Origin: Prochlorococcus sp. AG-388-F11
GTDB lineage: Bacteria > Cyanobacteriota > Cyanobacteriia > PCC-6307 > Cyanobiaceae
Length of the DNA stretch: 45,218 nt
Assembly (NCBI GenBank): GCA_003279845.1
Contig: QCGP01000010.1
Coordinates: forward strand, 1-45,218
Direction of reading: 5' to 3'
The notes under the pieces: model-generated
Told to the model about the DNA's origin: nothing
Databases searched by the model: none
What the model saw: only the letters and a program-made list of their open reading frames with translations
Shown here: in pieces, positions 8,518 through 15,440 of the stretch
How positions within the stretch are numbered: position 1 is the first letter of the stretch
How the letters are laid out: every line of letters begins with the position of its first letter
Position numbers and translations under genes: made by a program

Positions 8518-8829
8518 ATGCAAACTTATATAGTTCACTGGCAATTTCCAGATCAAGAAAGTCATATGCAAGGGGCAGAAGCTTTCGCAGGCTTTGTAGA
8601 AGGAGGATGCGAAGGTGATGAATTTGATGGGTTTAAAGTTCTAAATCGTGTACTAAATCCTGAGGGGGCTAATGGTTGGGCAATAGTTGAATCTTCAAAC
8701 CATCAAAACATTTGGAAATGGGGTAGTATCTGGGTCGATAATTTTGGAGTAGAAATTGAAGTTACACCAGTTTTAACAGATCAAGAATTTCTTTCCGTCC
8801 ATAAGGAAATTGCAGCAGCCTCGAATTAA
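8518..8829 (+). CDS. DUF3303 family protein (103 aa)
   Basis: Small soluble protein of the DUF3303 type: MQTYIVHWQFP start, a GWAIVES motif midway, and a WxD...ITPVLTDQE-like end (VEIEVTPVLTDQEFL). The ferredoxin-like dimeric alpha-beta fold is expected for the family. A shorter paralogue is at 15117-15389. An acidic glycine-rich insert (EGGCEGDEFDG) distinguishes this copy. Function unknown. Confidence 0.75.
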   Translation: MQTYIVHWQFPDQESHMQGAEAFAGFVEGGCEGDEFDGFKVLNRVLNPEGANGWAIVESSNHQNIWKWGSIWVDNFGVEIEVTPVLTDQEFLSVHKEIAAASN

Positions 8830-8931
8830 TAGTTAATCTTTCAAGTTATTAACATCCGATCAAAATAGAGGAAGAGCTTCTTTTTATTTAGTGGAAAATT
8901 CTCTTCTCGAGAAATCGAAAGCCAGTATATT

Positions 8932-9054
8932 TTGATAAAAAAGCTTTTAAAAGAACCTGAAAAGTATAAAGATGCCATTAATGCCATAAAGAAAGAAATT
9001 TCTTATATGCTTGTAGAGCTAAAAAAAATTGAGGAAGAAAATATCTCTTTATAA
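8932..9054 (+). CDS. Possible helical microprotein or gene remnant (40 aa)
   Basis: A lysine- and glutamate-rich frame (LLKEPEKYKDAINAIKKEIS) runs from an in-frame stop near 8870 to 9054 but lacks an ATG. The first usable start is a TTG at 8932. The amino-acid pattern (regular E/K helix) looks coding, so either a non-ATG start or a truncated gene. Confidence 0.35.
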   Translation: MIKKLLKEPEKYKDAINAIKKEISYMLVELKKIEEENISL

Positions 9055-9117
9055 ATGAAAGACTGACTAAATTTATCATTTTTATTAATTTTTAAATTTC
9101 TTTGCTATAAATAAACT

Positions 9118-9237
9118 GAGGCCAAACCTCAATGAGTACACTCTTCGTATGCTCCAAGACATAGATTGACTTTATATAGTAAGAGTCAATTTAATAACCC
9201 TTCCAGTAGTTGGAATTTCTGGAAGGGTTTCTTGTTT
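9118..9237 (+). ncRNA. Candidate small RNA, copy 1 of a duplicated pair
   Basis: A TATAAA box near 9105 is followed by about 120 bases ending in a strong terminator: AACCCTTCCAG (9196-9206) pairs with CTGGAAGGGTT (9219-9229), then a T-rich tail. A second hairpin, ATTGACT / AGTCAAT, lies in the middle. The same arrangement, same strand, is at 19190-19305 with substitutions in the stems, including C to T changes that still pair. No open frame is conserved. Not matched to a named family. Confidence 0.65.
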
Positions 9238-9240
9238 TAT

Positions 9241-9585
9241 GTCTTATGAGAAAGGAGCATTATGGTTGAGATTTATTTCTTTTAAAAATAACAAGGTGAT
9301 TTGTTTACTTTAAGGTAAAAATTAAATTAGTTTGCTTAATAGTAATCAATAAAATTGATGGGACAAATTATAAATTGATACTAGATGGTGATTCTTTCGA
9401 GCATCAATACCTAGTGTTCTTGAATTGTATTTCTCTTGCCTTCATCTTCTGAACCTTTACAAGATTCAATTTCAATCTTTTCTTATTAATTACCTTCAAA
9501 AAGTCAGTTTCTCTTCTGCCTTTATTGAGTATTTAGAATGGTAAATTTTTTAAAACTCATAACTAGTTACTCATCAAAACTAAAA
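9241..9585. other. Intergenic region without recognisable gene
   Basis: About 345 bases after the small RNA. I see no frame with start, composition and length that would support a gene, and no strong hairpin. A short ACCTAGTGTTC at 9409-9419 differs by one base from the tRNA-Pro core word discussed at 35933, probably by chance. Confidence 0.3.
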
Positions 9586-9750
9586 CTAACCGAGAGAATC
9601 TAAATCTCTTCTGTAATGAACTGTATTAAGGTAATCTTGTGGAACCTTCTGTTCTCTCATTAAATCTGCAATAGTTGGGTAATCTTTTGCATTATCAAGA
9701 TCTTTTTTATTTTTATCTTGAATTGCGAATGGTGATCTTTTTAAATTCAT
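9586..9750 (-). CDS. Hypothetical small soluble protein (54 aa)
   Basis: Begins MNLKRSPFAIQDKNKKD and ends VHYRRDLDSLG; polar, no membrane segment. It follows the 61-residue gene at 9762-9947 by 11 bases on the same strand, so they probably form one transcript. Not recognised. Confidence 0.5.
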   Translation of the reverse strand: MNLKRSPFAIQDKNKKDLDNAKDYPTIADLMREQKVPQDYLNTVHYRRDLDSLG

Positions 9751-9761
9751 AACAAATTACC

Positions 9762-9947
9762 TCAAAATTTTTGTTGGATTCTGATCACAGATCCTGGATG
9801 GTCATACAAGTAAGTGTTAAATTCTTTCGCGAGCATCAGACAATCGTATGCGTCTCGGGCGTAAAAACCAATTTGATGTGTACTATTAGAAGAATCTTTG
9901 TAACTCAACACATATTTATTACAAGATTTGATAGGTGTGGAAGGCAT
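9762..9947 (-). CDS. Hypothetical small protein (61 aa)
   Basis: Starts MPSTPIKSCNKYVLSYKD with a middle FYARDAYDCLMLAKEFN, an alternating strand-helix-strand pattern ending GSVIRIQQKF. Two cysteines. It looks like a compact alpha-beta microprotein and has good coding character. No family assigned. Confidence 0.55.
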   Translation of the reverse strand: MPSTPIKSCNKYVLSYKDSSNSTHQIGFYARDAYDCLMLAKEFNTYLYDHPGSVIRIQQKF

Positions 9948-10171
9948 TTAACTTATAGGAATATATTTAGTTCTAACTAGTAATGCCTGAAAGCGACTTA
10001 TAATGATGTACGGTTTGAGGTACTTATATATACGGATAGAGGACCAACAATTAAATTTAAAAATGGATACAATATTTTGCGTTAGTAATATTCTTACCTT
10101 AAATATTTATTGCTCTAAATAAGATTTTTAAATGAGTGTTTAAAAAAATTTTAAAGAGGATGGAGGTTTGA

Positions 10172-10894
10172 TTAGTCAAATGTTTTTGATGAATGTTCAA
10201 GTAATACATTTAATTTAAAGAGTTCTTTTTTTGTGAATTCACGATATTCCCCTGTTGGCACGTCTAATTTGATATTCATAATTCTCACACGCTTTAAAGA
10301 TTGTACTCTGTAGCCCAAGGATTCACACATTCTCCTAATCTGACGGTTAAGTCCTTGAGTGAGTATGATTTTGAATTTTTTTTCCCCGAGTTGTTTTACT
10401 AAACAATTTTTAGTTATTGTACCTAATATTTCAACTCCATTACTCATGCTTTTAATAAAATCTTTATTAATAGGACGATTAACGCTTACTATATATTCTT
10501 TCTCATGATTATTCCTTGCTCTGAGTATTTTATTTACGATATCTCCATCGTTAGTTAAAAAAATTAAACCCTCACTGGGCTTATCTAATCTACCAATAGG
10601 AAAAATTCTTTTAGGGTATTTAATAAAATCAATGATATTGTTCGGTTCTACTCTTCTATTGGTTGTGCAAACAATCCCAACAGGTTTATTAAATGCTAAG
10701 TATATGTTTTTTCGTTTCGTTGATTTTTCTATTCTTTTACCTTCAACTTCTATTTGATCAAAGTCATCAACCTTGGTGCCAATTCTCGTAATTTTCCCGT
10801 TAATGGTTACTTTCTTTTCTTCAATTAGTCTGTCAGCTACTCTTCTAGAGCAGTAACCAATTTCACTTAAATATTTATTAATTCTGGTAGCCAT
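10172..10894 (-). CDS. rluF: 23S rRNA pseudouridine synthase, RluF type
   Basis: RsuA/RluB/E/F-family enzyme that isomerises uridine to pseudouridine in 23S rRNA. An N-terminal S4 RNA-binding domain (INKYLSEIGYCSRRVADRLI, residues 4-23) is followed by the catalytic domain with IGRLDKPSEGLIFLTNDGD near 100-118, whose aspartate is the catalytic residue, and GLNRQIRRMCESLGYRV. The FPIGRLDK, NHEKEY and RIMNIKL stretches match RluF more than RluB or RsuA. The length, 240 residues, fits the family minus the long C-terminal tail. Bracketed by intergenic DNA, so monocistronic. Confidence 0.85.
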   Translation of the reverse strand: MATRINKYLSEIGYCSRRVADRLIEEKKVTINGKITRIGTKVDDFDQIEVEGKRIEKSTKRKNIYLAFNKPVGIVCTTNRRVEPNNIIDFIKYPKRIFPIGRLDKPSEGLIFLTNDGDIVNKILRARNNHEKEYIVSVNRPINKDFIKSMSNGVEILGTITKNCLVKQLGEKKFKIILTQGLNRQIRRMCESLGYRVQSLKRVRIMNIKLDVPTGEYREFTKKELFKLNVLLEHSSKTFD

Positions 10895-11354
10895 TTTGTC
10901 AAAGTTACCTTTTATTTTAATTTAAACGCTAATAGGTTTTATAATAAAGTCACAAACAAAACAAAATCTCATAAATCTTCAGAACCTTTTTAGGAAAGGA
11001 ATAGAGTAAATATTTATTTACTATTGGTAAACGTAAATGGCCAAAAAGAATATAACCAGCTATTAAGACTTATAAAGTAGTACCCTATGGAAGTATTAAG
11101 ATTTGACGTAATTTATAGCTTATTTAAAAAGAGATCTAGCATTCTAACCTTAGATCGACTGTCAATCATAAAAGTGTTATTTTGAATTAAATAGCTCTAA
11201 AAAACTATCACAAGGGAGTTAAGATTTTTGAAAAATAGTGGTTTTAACTTAACTCAGGGGATGGCTTTATTACTTTTAAAGCCCTTAAATCTTCCTGCAA
11301 ATTACGTTTTAAATTTGATTATTTGCATTAACAATCCTAAAAACAATATTGGAT
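10895..11354. other. Intergenic region with one palindromic operator-like site
   Basis: No gene supported over 460 bases. The only clear signal is the palindrome at 11153-11167 (separate entry). Short frames here lack starts and coding composition. Confidence 0.4.
11153..11167 (-). promoter_or_regulatory. Palindromic site GATYGACWGTCRATC (reads GATTGACAGTCGATC on the minus strand)
   Basis: Near-perfect 15-base palindrome that occurs in essentially the same form at 12206, 13402, 15395 and 19869, with a half-site near 15019. Its odd-length symmetric layout is typical of a dimeric repressor site. Here it faces away from the gene at 11355, so the controlled transcript is unclear. Confidence 0.5.
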
Positions 11355-11612
11355 ATGAATAAATTTTTTGAAAAGAACATGACAATCGTTCTATTAGCAA
11401 TTATTGGATATTTCTTGTTTTCTATCTCAAATAGTTTAAAAGAGTCGGCAAAATATGATTCTGATTTAAGAGCTTGTGCAAAAATGAAAGCCTTTATAAA
11501 TGACAAAGAATCTTCCAAATTATTTGAACAAGAGGCAGCTTCAAAAACTGGTATCAAGGTCAAGTTCGTAGGGGAATATTGTAAAAAGTTAACTCAGCAA
11601 AATCTTTTCTGA
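11355..11612 (+). CDS. Small membrane-anchored protein (85 aa), paralogue of the element-borne protein at 40582
   Basis: MNKFFEKNMTIVLLAIIGYF anchors the protein by one N-terminal helix; the rest is soluble with cysteines at DLRACAKMK and GEYCKKL. The LLAII-x(3)-LFSI-x(2)-SL-x(3)-AK...CAK-x-K pattern is shared with the protein at 40582 inside the integrated element. The second ATG was chosen to align the paralogues. Function unknown. Confidence 0.6.
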   Translation: MNKFFEKNMTIVLLAIIGYFLFSISNSLKESAKYDSDLRACAKMKAFINDKESSKLFEQEAASKTGIKVKFVGEYCKKLTQQNLF

Positions 11613-11613
11613 T

Positions 11614-11724
11614 ATGAGATGGCAACTTAGAAGGTCAAATTATTACTCACTTCAAAAAGGAAAAATATATACTTTTTCAGAAAATGTTAAAAGCAACTAT
11701 AAATATTTATTAGTTAATGGCTAA
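11614..11724 (+). CDS. Possible small basic protein (36 aa) overlapping the next gene
   Basis: Frame starting MRWQLRRSNYYSLQKGK and ending YKYLLVNG; its stop overlaps the ATG of the DUF1651-like gene by 8 bases. The other DUF1651-like gene at 16224 is likewise overlapped by 8 bases by an upstream gene that also ends in NG. This shared layout supports translation by coupling. Sequence similarity between the two upstream genes is not evident. Confidence 0.35.
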   Translation: MRWQLRRSNYYSLQKGKIYTFSENVKSNYKYLLVNG

Positions 11725-11974
11725 ATCTTATTGGTTAATTAATCCAAATAGATCAGAGGTAAGGAGATTTATAAAAAACCAAAAGAGTATTGATTTACCT
11801 GTAGAGTATATGTTTATTGATTCTGGAAAGATAGTTGGATATTTAGGAAAAGAACCACCTGTAATGGTAACAACAGTTTCTGTCGATATAGATTTAGCTA
11901 GAGAAATTTATGAAAGATTACTATCTCAAGGATGGAGGAAAACAGAAGAAGTTTGGAAAGACAAAAATTCATAA
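11717..11974 (+). CDS. DUF1651-like protein, copy 1 (85 aa)
   Basis: MAKSYWLINPNRSEVRRFIK opens the family pattern; a KEPPVM motif follows at about residue 48, then a helix ending SQGWRKTEEVW. The same three blocks occur in the proteins at 16224 and 18300. The combination (an N-terminal W-L-x-N with arginines, PPVM, AxE-W-x-x-L-x-x-GW at the end) fits the picocyanobacterial DUF1651 family as I recall it. Soluble; function unknown. Confidence 0.65.
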   Translation: MAKSYWLINPNRSEVRRFIKNQKSIDLPVEYMFIDSGKIVGYLGKEPPVMVTTVSVDIDLAREIYERLLSQGWRKTEEVWKDKNS

Positions 11975-12017
11975 ACATCAATCCTAATTAATTGTTTTAT
12001 GTCTTGCTTAATGTTAA

Positions 12018-12188
12018 TTGAAGCATAAGGGAGGAGATGTTATTGATTACTTTTCAAGAAGGCAATTATTAATAGAGAGCAATAATGGTGGTGAAAATTG
12101 TGTTGAAAATAAATTAAATGAATCAGCTGCTTTATATGTTGTAGTTAAAGGATATACAGCTGAACTTCCTAAAATTATTAATAAGTAA
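12018..12188 (+). CDS. Possible protein or remnant with TTG start (56 aa)
   Basis: The frame reads GGDVIDYFSRRQLLIESNNG... and ends VVVKGYTAELPKIINK. It looks like coding sequence, but the only start is a TTG directly after an in-frame stop, and a GGAGG stretch lies inside the frame. It may be the surviving 3' part of a longer gene. Confidence 0.3.
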   Translation: MKHKGGDVIDYFSRRQLLIESNNGGENCVENKLNESAALYVVVKGYTAELPKIINK

Positions 12189-12205
12189 AACCACAATACT
12201 TTTAT

Positions 12206-12227
12206 GATTGACAGTCGATCTATATTA
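12206..12227 (+). promoter_or_regulatory. Palindromic site with adjacent -10-like TATATT
   Basis: GATTGACAGTCGATC (12206-12220) is followed one base later by TATATT (12222-12227). The predicted transcript would begin near 12234, just ahead of the 28-residue frame at 12250. The position of the palindrome against the -10 box would let a bound repressor block RNA polymerase. Confidence 0.55.
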
Positions 12228-12249
12228 AAGAGTGCTACATCCCCTTTTT

Positions 12250-12336
12250 ATGACTGTTAATACTTTTCTCTTGCTGTTATTAGTTATTGCAAACTACACA
12301 AACTTATTTTTAAATATAAGAAATAAGAGAAAATGA
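12250..12336 (+). CDS. Putative membrane microprotein (28 aa)
   Basis: MTVNTFLLLLLVIANYTNLF then a basic end NIRNKRK: a single hydrophobic helix with a positive tail, a pattern seen in regulated single-span microproteins. It lies about 16 bases downstream of the start site predicted from the palindrome promoter at 12206-12227. That arrangement is the main reason to believe it. Confidence 0.4.
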   Translation: MTVNTFLLLLLVIANYTNLFLNIRNKRK

Positions 12337-12356
12337 AAAATTTATCAACTAATTTT

Positions 12357-12474
12357 CTTACCCTTTTTGCTGATTAATCATCAAACATTTTCAAAAGTTC
12401 TCTTTTAATAATTTACTTACCCTTTTTGCTGATTAATCATCAAACATTTTCAAAATTTCTCTTTTAATAATTTA
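12357..12474. repeat. Tandem direct repeat, two units of 59 bases
   Basis: The unit starting CTTACCCTTTTTGCTGATTA occurs at 12357 and again at 12416, with one visible difference (AAAAGTTC against AAAATTTC). No gene overlaps it. Probably a recent slippage or unequal-recombination duplication. Confidence 0.9.
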
Positions 12475-12585
12475 CTTCTTATAAAATATAGTCGTTATAT
12501 ATATGTAAATGTCTTTAGATACTTTTGGGTTGCTCTACTTTTTAGAATAAATTATGCATAAGCTAAGACTTAATGGTGAAACTGA

Positions 12586-12632
12586 TCGGGGCGACAGTAT
12601 GAGAACCTGTGACTAAGTGATCCCAAATCACC
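12586..12632 (-). repeat. Degraded tRNA-Pro 3' fragment (oldest-looking integration scar)
   Basis: The 47 bases match the 3' part of the intact tRNA-Pro at 44027-44100 at 39 positions, by my count, in the same orientation. The anticodon-loop segment (TCCCAAA) survives, while the T loop is mutated. The 5' half of the tRNA is absent, so it cannot be functional. This is the most divergent of five such fragments in the window. No terminator hairpin is kept beside it. Confidence 0.7.
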
Positions 12633-12701
12633 TGAAATCCTTAAAATTTAAAGGCAAGGAATTAAAACTAACTAAATAGGAGCAAGTAGTAAACGTTTAA
12701 T

Positions 12702-13340
12702 TTAAAACAAACTCATTTGATTAGTTTCTTTTGTATTTATATTTTCTACTACCCATCCATCAGTTGACCATCCCCTCATGAGAGGAAGTAAACCTTTTAA
12801 ATCATCTTCATCCTTAACTTGCTCTGTCCACTGCTCTTCATATCCATTAGGCACAACTACAGGCATTCGGTTATGTAAACGTTTTAATAAAGTATTTGGT
12901 TCAGTTGTCAATATGCAGCAACTCTCTAATTCAGCACCATCAGGTGAAGCCCATTTACTCCAGATTCCTCCTAGCCAAAAAGTATCATAGTTCTCCCTTC
13001 GGATACGATTTTTTTTTTCAAAAAAACCACTAGCTGGTATTAAGCACCTTTTGTACTTCCAGCTGCCACTAAATAATTTTTTTTCTTCTACGGTTTCTGA
13101 TTTTGCATTAAACGGTCTTGGTCTTTGTTTATCAAATGGGTCTTTTGCCCAAGGGGAAATAAAACCCCATGACATAAAATTAGTTTTTATTCTACCTTCA
13201 TTTTTAATTACAAGAATAGGATCAGTAGGTCTTATTAAATTTTGAATTTCGTATTTAGTTTCTAGTCCTTTTGGATAGTCTTGTCTCAAAATCTTAGGTA
13301 AATCATTAAACTTTGTTCTTAACTCAAATCTTCCACACAT
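12702..13340 (-). CDS. SRAP-domain protein (YedK/HMCES family), abasic-site DNA-protein crosslinker
   Basis: Binds abasic sites in single-stranded DNA and forms a stable crosslink through its N-terminal cysteine, shielding the lesion. All active-site elements are visible: Cys2 in MCGRFELR, the asparagine in RPFNAKSET (about residue 78), glutamate in IPASGFFE (about 108) and histidine in RLHNRMPVV (about 158). The length of 212 residues is normal. A palindrome at 13402-13416, with a TACAAT box, lies about 60 bases upstream on the same strand, so it may be under the same control as other palindrome-linked genes. Confidence 0.93.
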   Translation of the reverse strand: MCGRFELRTKFNDLPKILRQDYPKGLETKYEIQNLIRPTDPILVIKNEGRIKTNFMSWGFISPWAKDPFDKQRPRPFNAKSETVEEKKLFSGSWKYKRCLIPASGFFEKKNRIRRENYDTFWLGGIWSKWASPDGAELESCCILTTEPNTLLKRLHNRMPVVVPNGYEEQWTEQVKDEDDLKGLLPLMRGWSTDGWVVENINTKETNQMSLF

Positions 13341-13389
13341 TTATTTTTCAAAAATTTCTAAAAAACTTATTTAAAAAAAATAGATAATT

Positions 13390-13416
13390 TTTCTTATTGT
13401 AAATCGACTGTCAATG
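13390..13416 (-). promoter_or_regulatory. Palindromic site with TACAAT box upstream of the SRAP gene
   Basis: On the minus strand the palindrome reads CATTGACAGTCGATT (13416-13402) and runs straight into TACAATAAG. The same palindrome-plus-TACAATAA layout precedes 15441, and a half-site version precedes 15117. It lies about 55-75 bases ahead of the SRAP start codon. Confidence 0.6.
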
Positions 13417-13537
13417 AATTTGACCACTATTTGTTTACTTTAGGCGTTAACAAAATCAAAGTCAAAAAATAAATGGCTTTTTAACCTATATAGCCATTAA
13501 AGTTTTTATGATATATTAAGTTTAAATTTTTAATAAG

Positions 13538-13792
13538 ATGATTAGAAAAGAAGATAATATTCGAAGCGAAAGCTATTATCCAGATAGTAATTTTTATGTT
13601 GATCAGGGTAATACTCTTGATGAGGATTCACGTTCAAAAGATCAAATATCCAACATTGGGAAAATTTTTGAATGGCCAAATAGCTATTGGTTTATTGCAG
13701 AAAGGACAAATGGCAGGTTGGCAATGATAGGGTTTATGGCTGTCATTATTAATTACACCTTATTTGGCTGGATAGCATATCCAATCCTTTAG
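13538..13792 (+). CDS. hli: High-light-inducible protein (Hli/HLIP)
   Basis: Single-helix relative of chlorophyll a/b-binding proteins, located in the thylakoid membrane and protecting photosystems from excess light. The signature AERTNGRLAMIGF sits at residues 54-66, with the chlorophyll-ligating glutamate, asparagine and arginine, followed by the rest of the helix. A 45-residue polar N-terminal extension precedes it, so this is of the longer Hli type. Hli genes are commonly found in Prochlorococcus genomic islands and in cyanophages; this one lies among tRNA-scar-marked island DNA. Confidence 0.93.
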   Translation: MIRKEDNIRSESYYPDSNFYVDQGNTLDEDSRSKDQISNIGKIFEWPNSYWFIAERTNGRLAMIGFMAVIINYTLFGWIAYPIL

Positions 13793-13895
13793 AGTTTTTC
13801 TTTCATCAAAAATTTAAAGGAAATTTATCAGGAAATAAACTTTCGCCAAATCAAAAAAAAGGAACCTCAATTTAAATTTTTGAATGAAACGCTTA

Positions 13896-14009
13896 CTACT
13901 TATATATATCGAGTAATTTTCTATAAATTCCCAACAACACCAATATTGCTAAACCTACACCGATGACTGTATTTGGTTGATTATGATAAAGTTCCTTAAG
14001 AATTTCCAT
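13896..14009 (-). CDS. Membrane microprotein (37 aa), NQPN-IGVG family
   Basis: MEILKELYHNQPNTVIGVGL continues as one hydrophobic helix ending LLGIYRKLLDIYK. The paralogue at 18184 has the same length and the shared words NQPN, IGVG, LLGIYK and a terminal YK. It is six bases downstream of the 49-residue gene on the same strand. Conservation between two copies is good evidence of a real gene. Confidence 0.65.
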   Translation of the reverse strand: MEILKELYHNQPNTVIGVGLAILVLLGIYRKLLDIYK

Positions 14010-14015
14010 TAAAGG

Positions 14016-14165
14016 TTAAAAAGCAACTTGGCGGTTTTTATATATTTTTCTAATATCTTTATGCAATTTTTCAGTTGCTAATCTTCTGTTGTTTATTGCG
14101 TCTCTAATCAAATCCATTTCGTGGAAGTTTTGATTGAGGATTGTGAAAGGAGTAATAAGTTTCAT
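14016..14165 (-). CDS. Hypothetical basic microprotein (49 aa)
   Basis: MKLITPFTILNQNFHEMDLI followed by an arginine/lysine-rich helix ending YKNRQVAF. Purine-rich sequence (AGGAGG on the coding strand) lies about eight bases ahead of the ATG. It leads a two-gene transcript with the 37-residue membrane protein. Confidence 0.55.
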   Translation of the reverse strand: MKLITPFTILNQNFHEMDLIRDAINNRRLATEKLHKDIRKIYKNRQVAF

Positions 14166-14289
14166 AAGACCTCCTATATCTACATTTTTATTATCCTCCT
14201 TTTAACTGGAAATTCATAGAGTATTATTACCCGAGTAAAAGTGCTTTGGGGTTGTTGTGAATATCTTTTCTCATTCAAGAGGATTAGAA

Positions 14290-14380
14290 ATAATACAGGA
14301 GTCAAAAGTACTTCTTCGACTTTGTGTACAGCGAGGTCTATACGACTCGAAGAGGGCAAATAAATGACCTCTTATTTTTT
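14290..14380 (+). ncRNA. Candidate structured RNA with attenuator-like alternative hairpins
   Basis: TCTTCGA (14313-14319) pairs perfectly with TCGAAGA (14347-14353). The second strand of that stem overlaps AAGAGG (14350-14355), which can instead pair with CCTCTT (14368-14373) to make a terminator followed by a T-rich run. The two stems exclude each other. It sits 70 bases ahead of the 57-residue gene at 14450. The other copy of that gene (35430) lacks this RNA. Confidence 0.45.
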
Positions 14381-14449
14381 AGGTATTAGCACTCTTGTTT
14401 TTTGTATGAAATTGATACTAAATATTTATCAGATCAAATGATATTATTT

Positions 14450-14623
14450 ATGACTTACGGAAATCCTATTAAACATAAACTTCAAATAATAGTTGATAAT
14501 TGGCTTGATATGTTGTCCTTAGTAGATAGAAAGCTATCTGATGAACAAATGGAATGTATGCAATTTGGTATTTGTGATTATGCTCCAAGACAAGTTGAGG
14601 AGGTTCCCTTTTTTCATTACTGA
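14450..14623 (+). CDS. Microprotein (57 aa), EEVPFFHY family, copy 1
   Basis: Starts MTYGNPIKHKLQ and ends with QMECMQFGICDYAPRQ, EEVPFFHY. A paralogue of 56 residues lies at 35430, with near-identical ends and a variable middle. Both lie directly upstream of a terminator plus tRNA-Pro scar, facing it. The start is set by alignment with the other copy, which has a strong AAAGGAGG. Soluble; two cysteines. Function unknown. Confidence 0.7.
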   Translation: MTYGNPIKHKLQIIVDNWLDMLSLVDRKLSDEQMECMQFGICDYAPRQVEEVPFFHY

Positions 14624-14725
14624 CTACACCTGACTAGTTACTACACTACCGACCAAACTCGAAACTGTAAATTAGTTTATCGGTTTTTCATCGGCTGAAG
14701 TAACCGACATAATTCCCAATAAAAA

Positions 14726-14970
14726 AGCGAGTCTGGTTAACTTGCTAGTATGAATCTGTTTTTAAGAGTCTGAGCAACAGGATTAGAACCTAGGACCTAG
14801 TGCTCCCAAAGGACTCGATCTATCAAATTTGTTTTCTTTTAAATCCTTGTAATAGACTCAATTATTTGAAGAGGGTGGATCGATTTTGAGACTCAATATA
14901 GGGATATCTTCGAAGATTATATAAGGTATTTATAGACTCTAGCCCCCCTACAGCGTCACCTCCTCTTCGA
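14726..14970. repeat. Duplicated scar segment, copy 1 (terminator remnant, tRNA-Pro fragment and flank)
   Basis: About 245 bases also found at 18651-18895 in the same orientation. From left to right: a decayed terminator hairpin, a tRNA-Pro 3' fragment, and about 150 bases of flank sharing words such as ACTCAATATAGGGA and ATCTTCGAA. The shared flank means both scars came from closely related elements. No gene inside. Confidence 0.7.
14769..14814 (-). repeat. Degraded tRNA-Pro 3' fragment (integration scar)
   Basis: Same orientation as the intact tRNA at 44027-44100. It keeps ACAGGATT, GAACCT, GACCTAGTGCTCCCAAAG and carries several changes in the acceptor and T arms. The tRNA 5' half is missing. 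Confidence 0.8.
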
Positions 14971-15018
14971 CATAGTGCTCTCTCTCCTTTAACTAAGTCG
15001 GAGATTTGATAGTATTTT

Positions 15019-15036
15019 TGGAAAGTCGATCTACAA
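15019..15036 (+). promoter_or_regulatory. Half-palindrome with TACAAT box upstream of the DUF3303 gene
   Basis: GGAAAGTCGATC followed by TACAATAAG keeps the right half of the palindrome and the -10-like box seen at 15395-15414. The left half is lost. It lies 80 bases ahead of the gene at 15117. Confidence 0.4.
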
Positions 15037-15116
15037 TAAGGTGCAATTAACAATATTTATTTTCAGGAATTATTTTTTTTGCTAGTAATAGAAAGTCAAT
15101 AAAAATTAAAAATAAA

Positions 15117-15389
15117 ATGCTTTATGTACAGCATTGGTCATTTAAGGCCGGATATCATCAAAAAGGTGCTGAAAAGTTTCTTGGAGGTGGAGGAGATTAT
15201 CCTGGAGTTGAGATGATTGGAAGATATCATGCACCCGGTTCTTTAGAGGGTTGGATAGTTTTAAAGACTGATGATCCAAAAGCAATATATCAACATGCCG
15301 CTGAATGGGGTGAATTTCTAAATTGGGAAACCACTCCTGTATTTACTGATGAAGAAGCTGGTCCAATAGTTGCCAAAGTCTACTCATAG
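15117..15389 (+). CDS. DUF3303 family protein, second copy (90 aa)
   Basis: MLYVQHWSFKAGYHQKGAEK opens the domain; GWIVLKTDDP and WETTPVFTDEEAGP are the later blocks that align with the 103-residue protein at 8518. This copy lacks the acidic insert. Soluble alpha-beta fold expected. It is 51 bases upstream of an NTF2-like gene with its own palindrome promoter in between. Confidence 0.75.
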   Translation: MLYVQHWSFKAGYHQKGAEKFLGGGGDYPGVEMIGRYHAPGSLEGWIVLKTDDPKAIYQHAAEWGEFLNWETTPVFTDEEAGPIVAKVYS

Positions 15390-15394
15390 AATAA

Positions 15395-15414
15395 GATTGA
15401 CAGTCCATCTACAA
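15395..15414 (+). promoter_or_regulatory. Palindromic site with TACAAT box
   Basis: GATTGACAGTCCATC (one change from the consensus) is followed by TACAATAATG. The first ATG (15417) lies within the expected promoter spacing and cannot be the start of a transcript made here; this favours the ATG at 15441 for the gene that follows. Confidence 0.55.
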
Positions 15415-15440
15415 TAATGGGCAATAAGCGCCTTTATTTA

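Noticed and set aside
9409..9419. ACCTAGTGTTC as a further tRNA-Pro remnant
   Set aside because: Only 11 bases with one mismatch, and no neighbouring tRNA-derived sequence; chance is likely.
11309..11563. Minus-strand 84-residue frame
   Set aside because: Antisense shadow of the membrane protein at 11355, which has a paralogue in the element.
12206..12227. TTGACA in the palindrome read as a -35 box for the following TATATT
   Set aside because: Only about 7 bases separate them, too short for a sigma-70 promoter; the palindrome is better read as an operator.
12541..12700. Possible transfer-messenger RNA (ssrA) from GGGGCGACAG-like start and a GCAAGTAGTAAACG segment
   Set aside because: No tag-peptide frame of the cyanobacterial type and no matching 3' half; the first 47 bases align with tRNA-Pro instead.
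14968..14982. GACATAGTGCTCTCT as another att core copy
   Set aside because: Two mismatches in 14 bases and no flanking tRNA similarity; may be coincidence next to a real scar.
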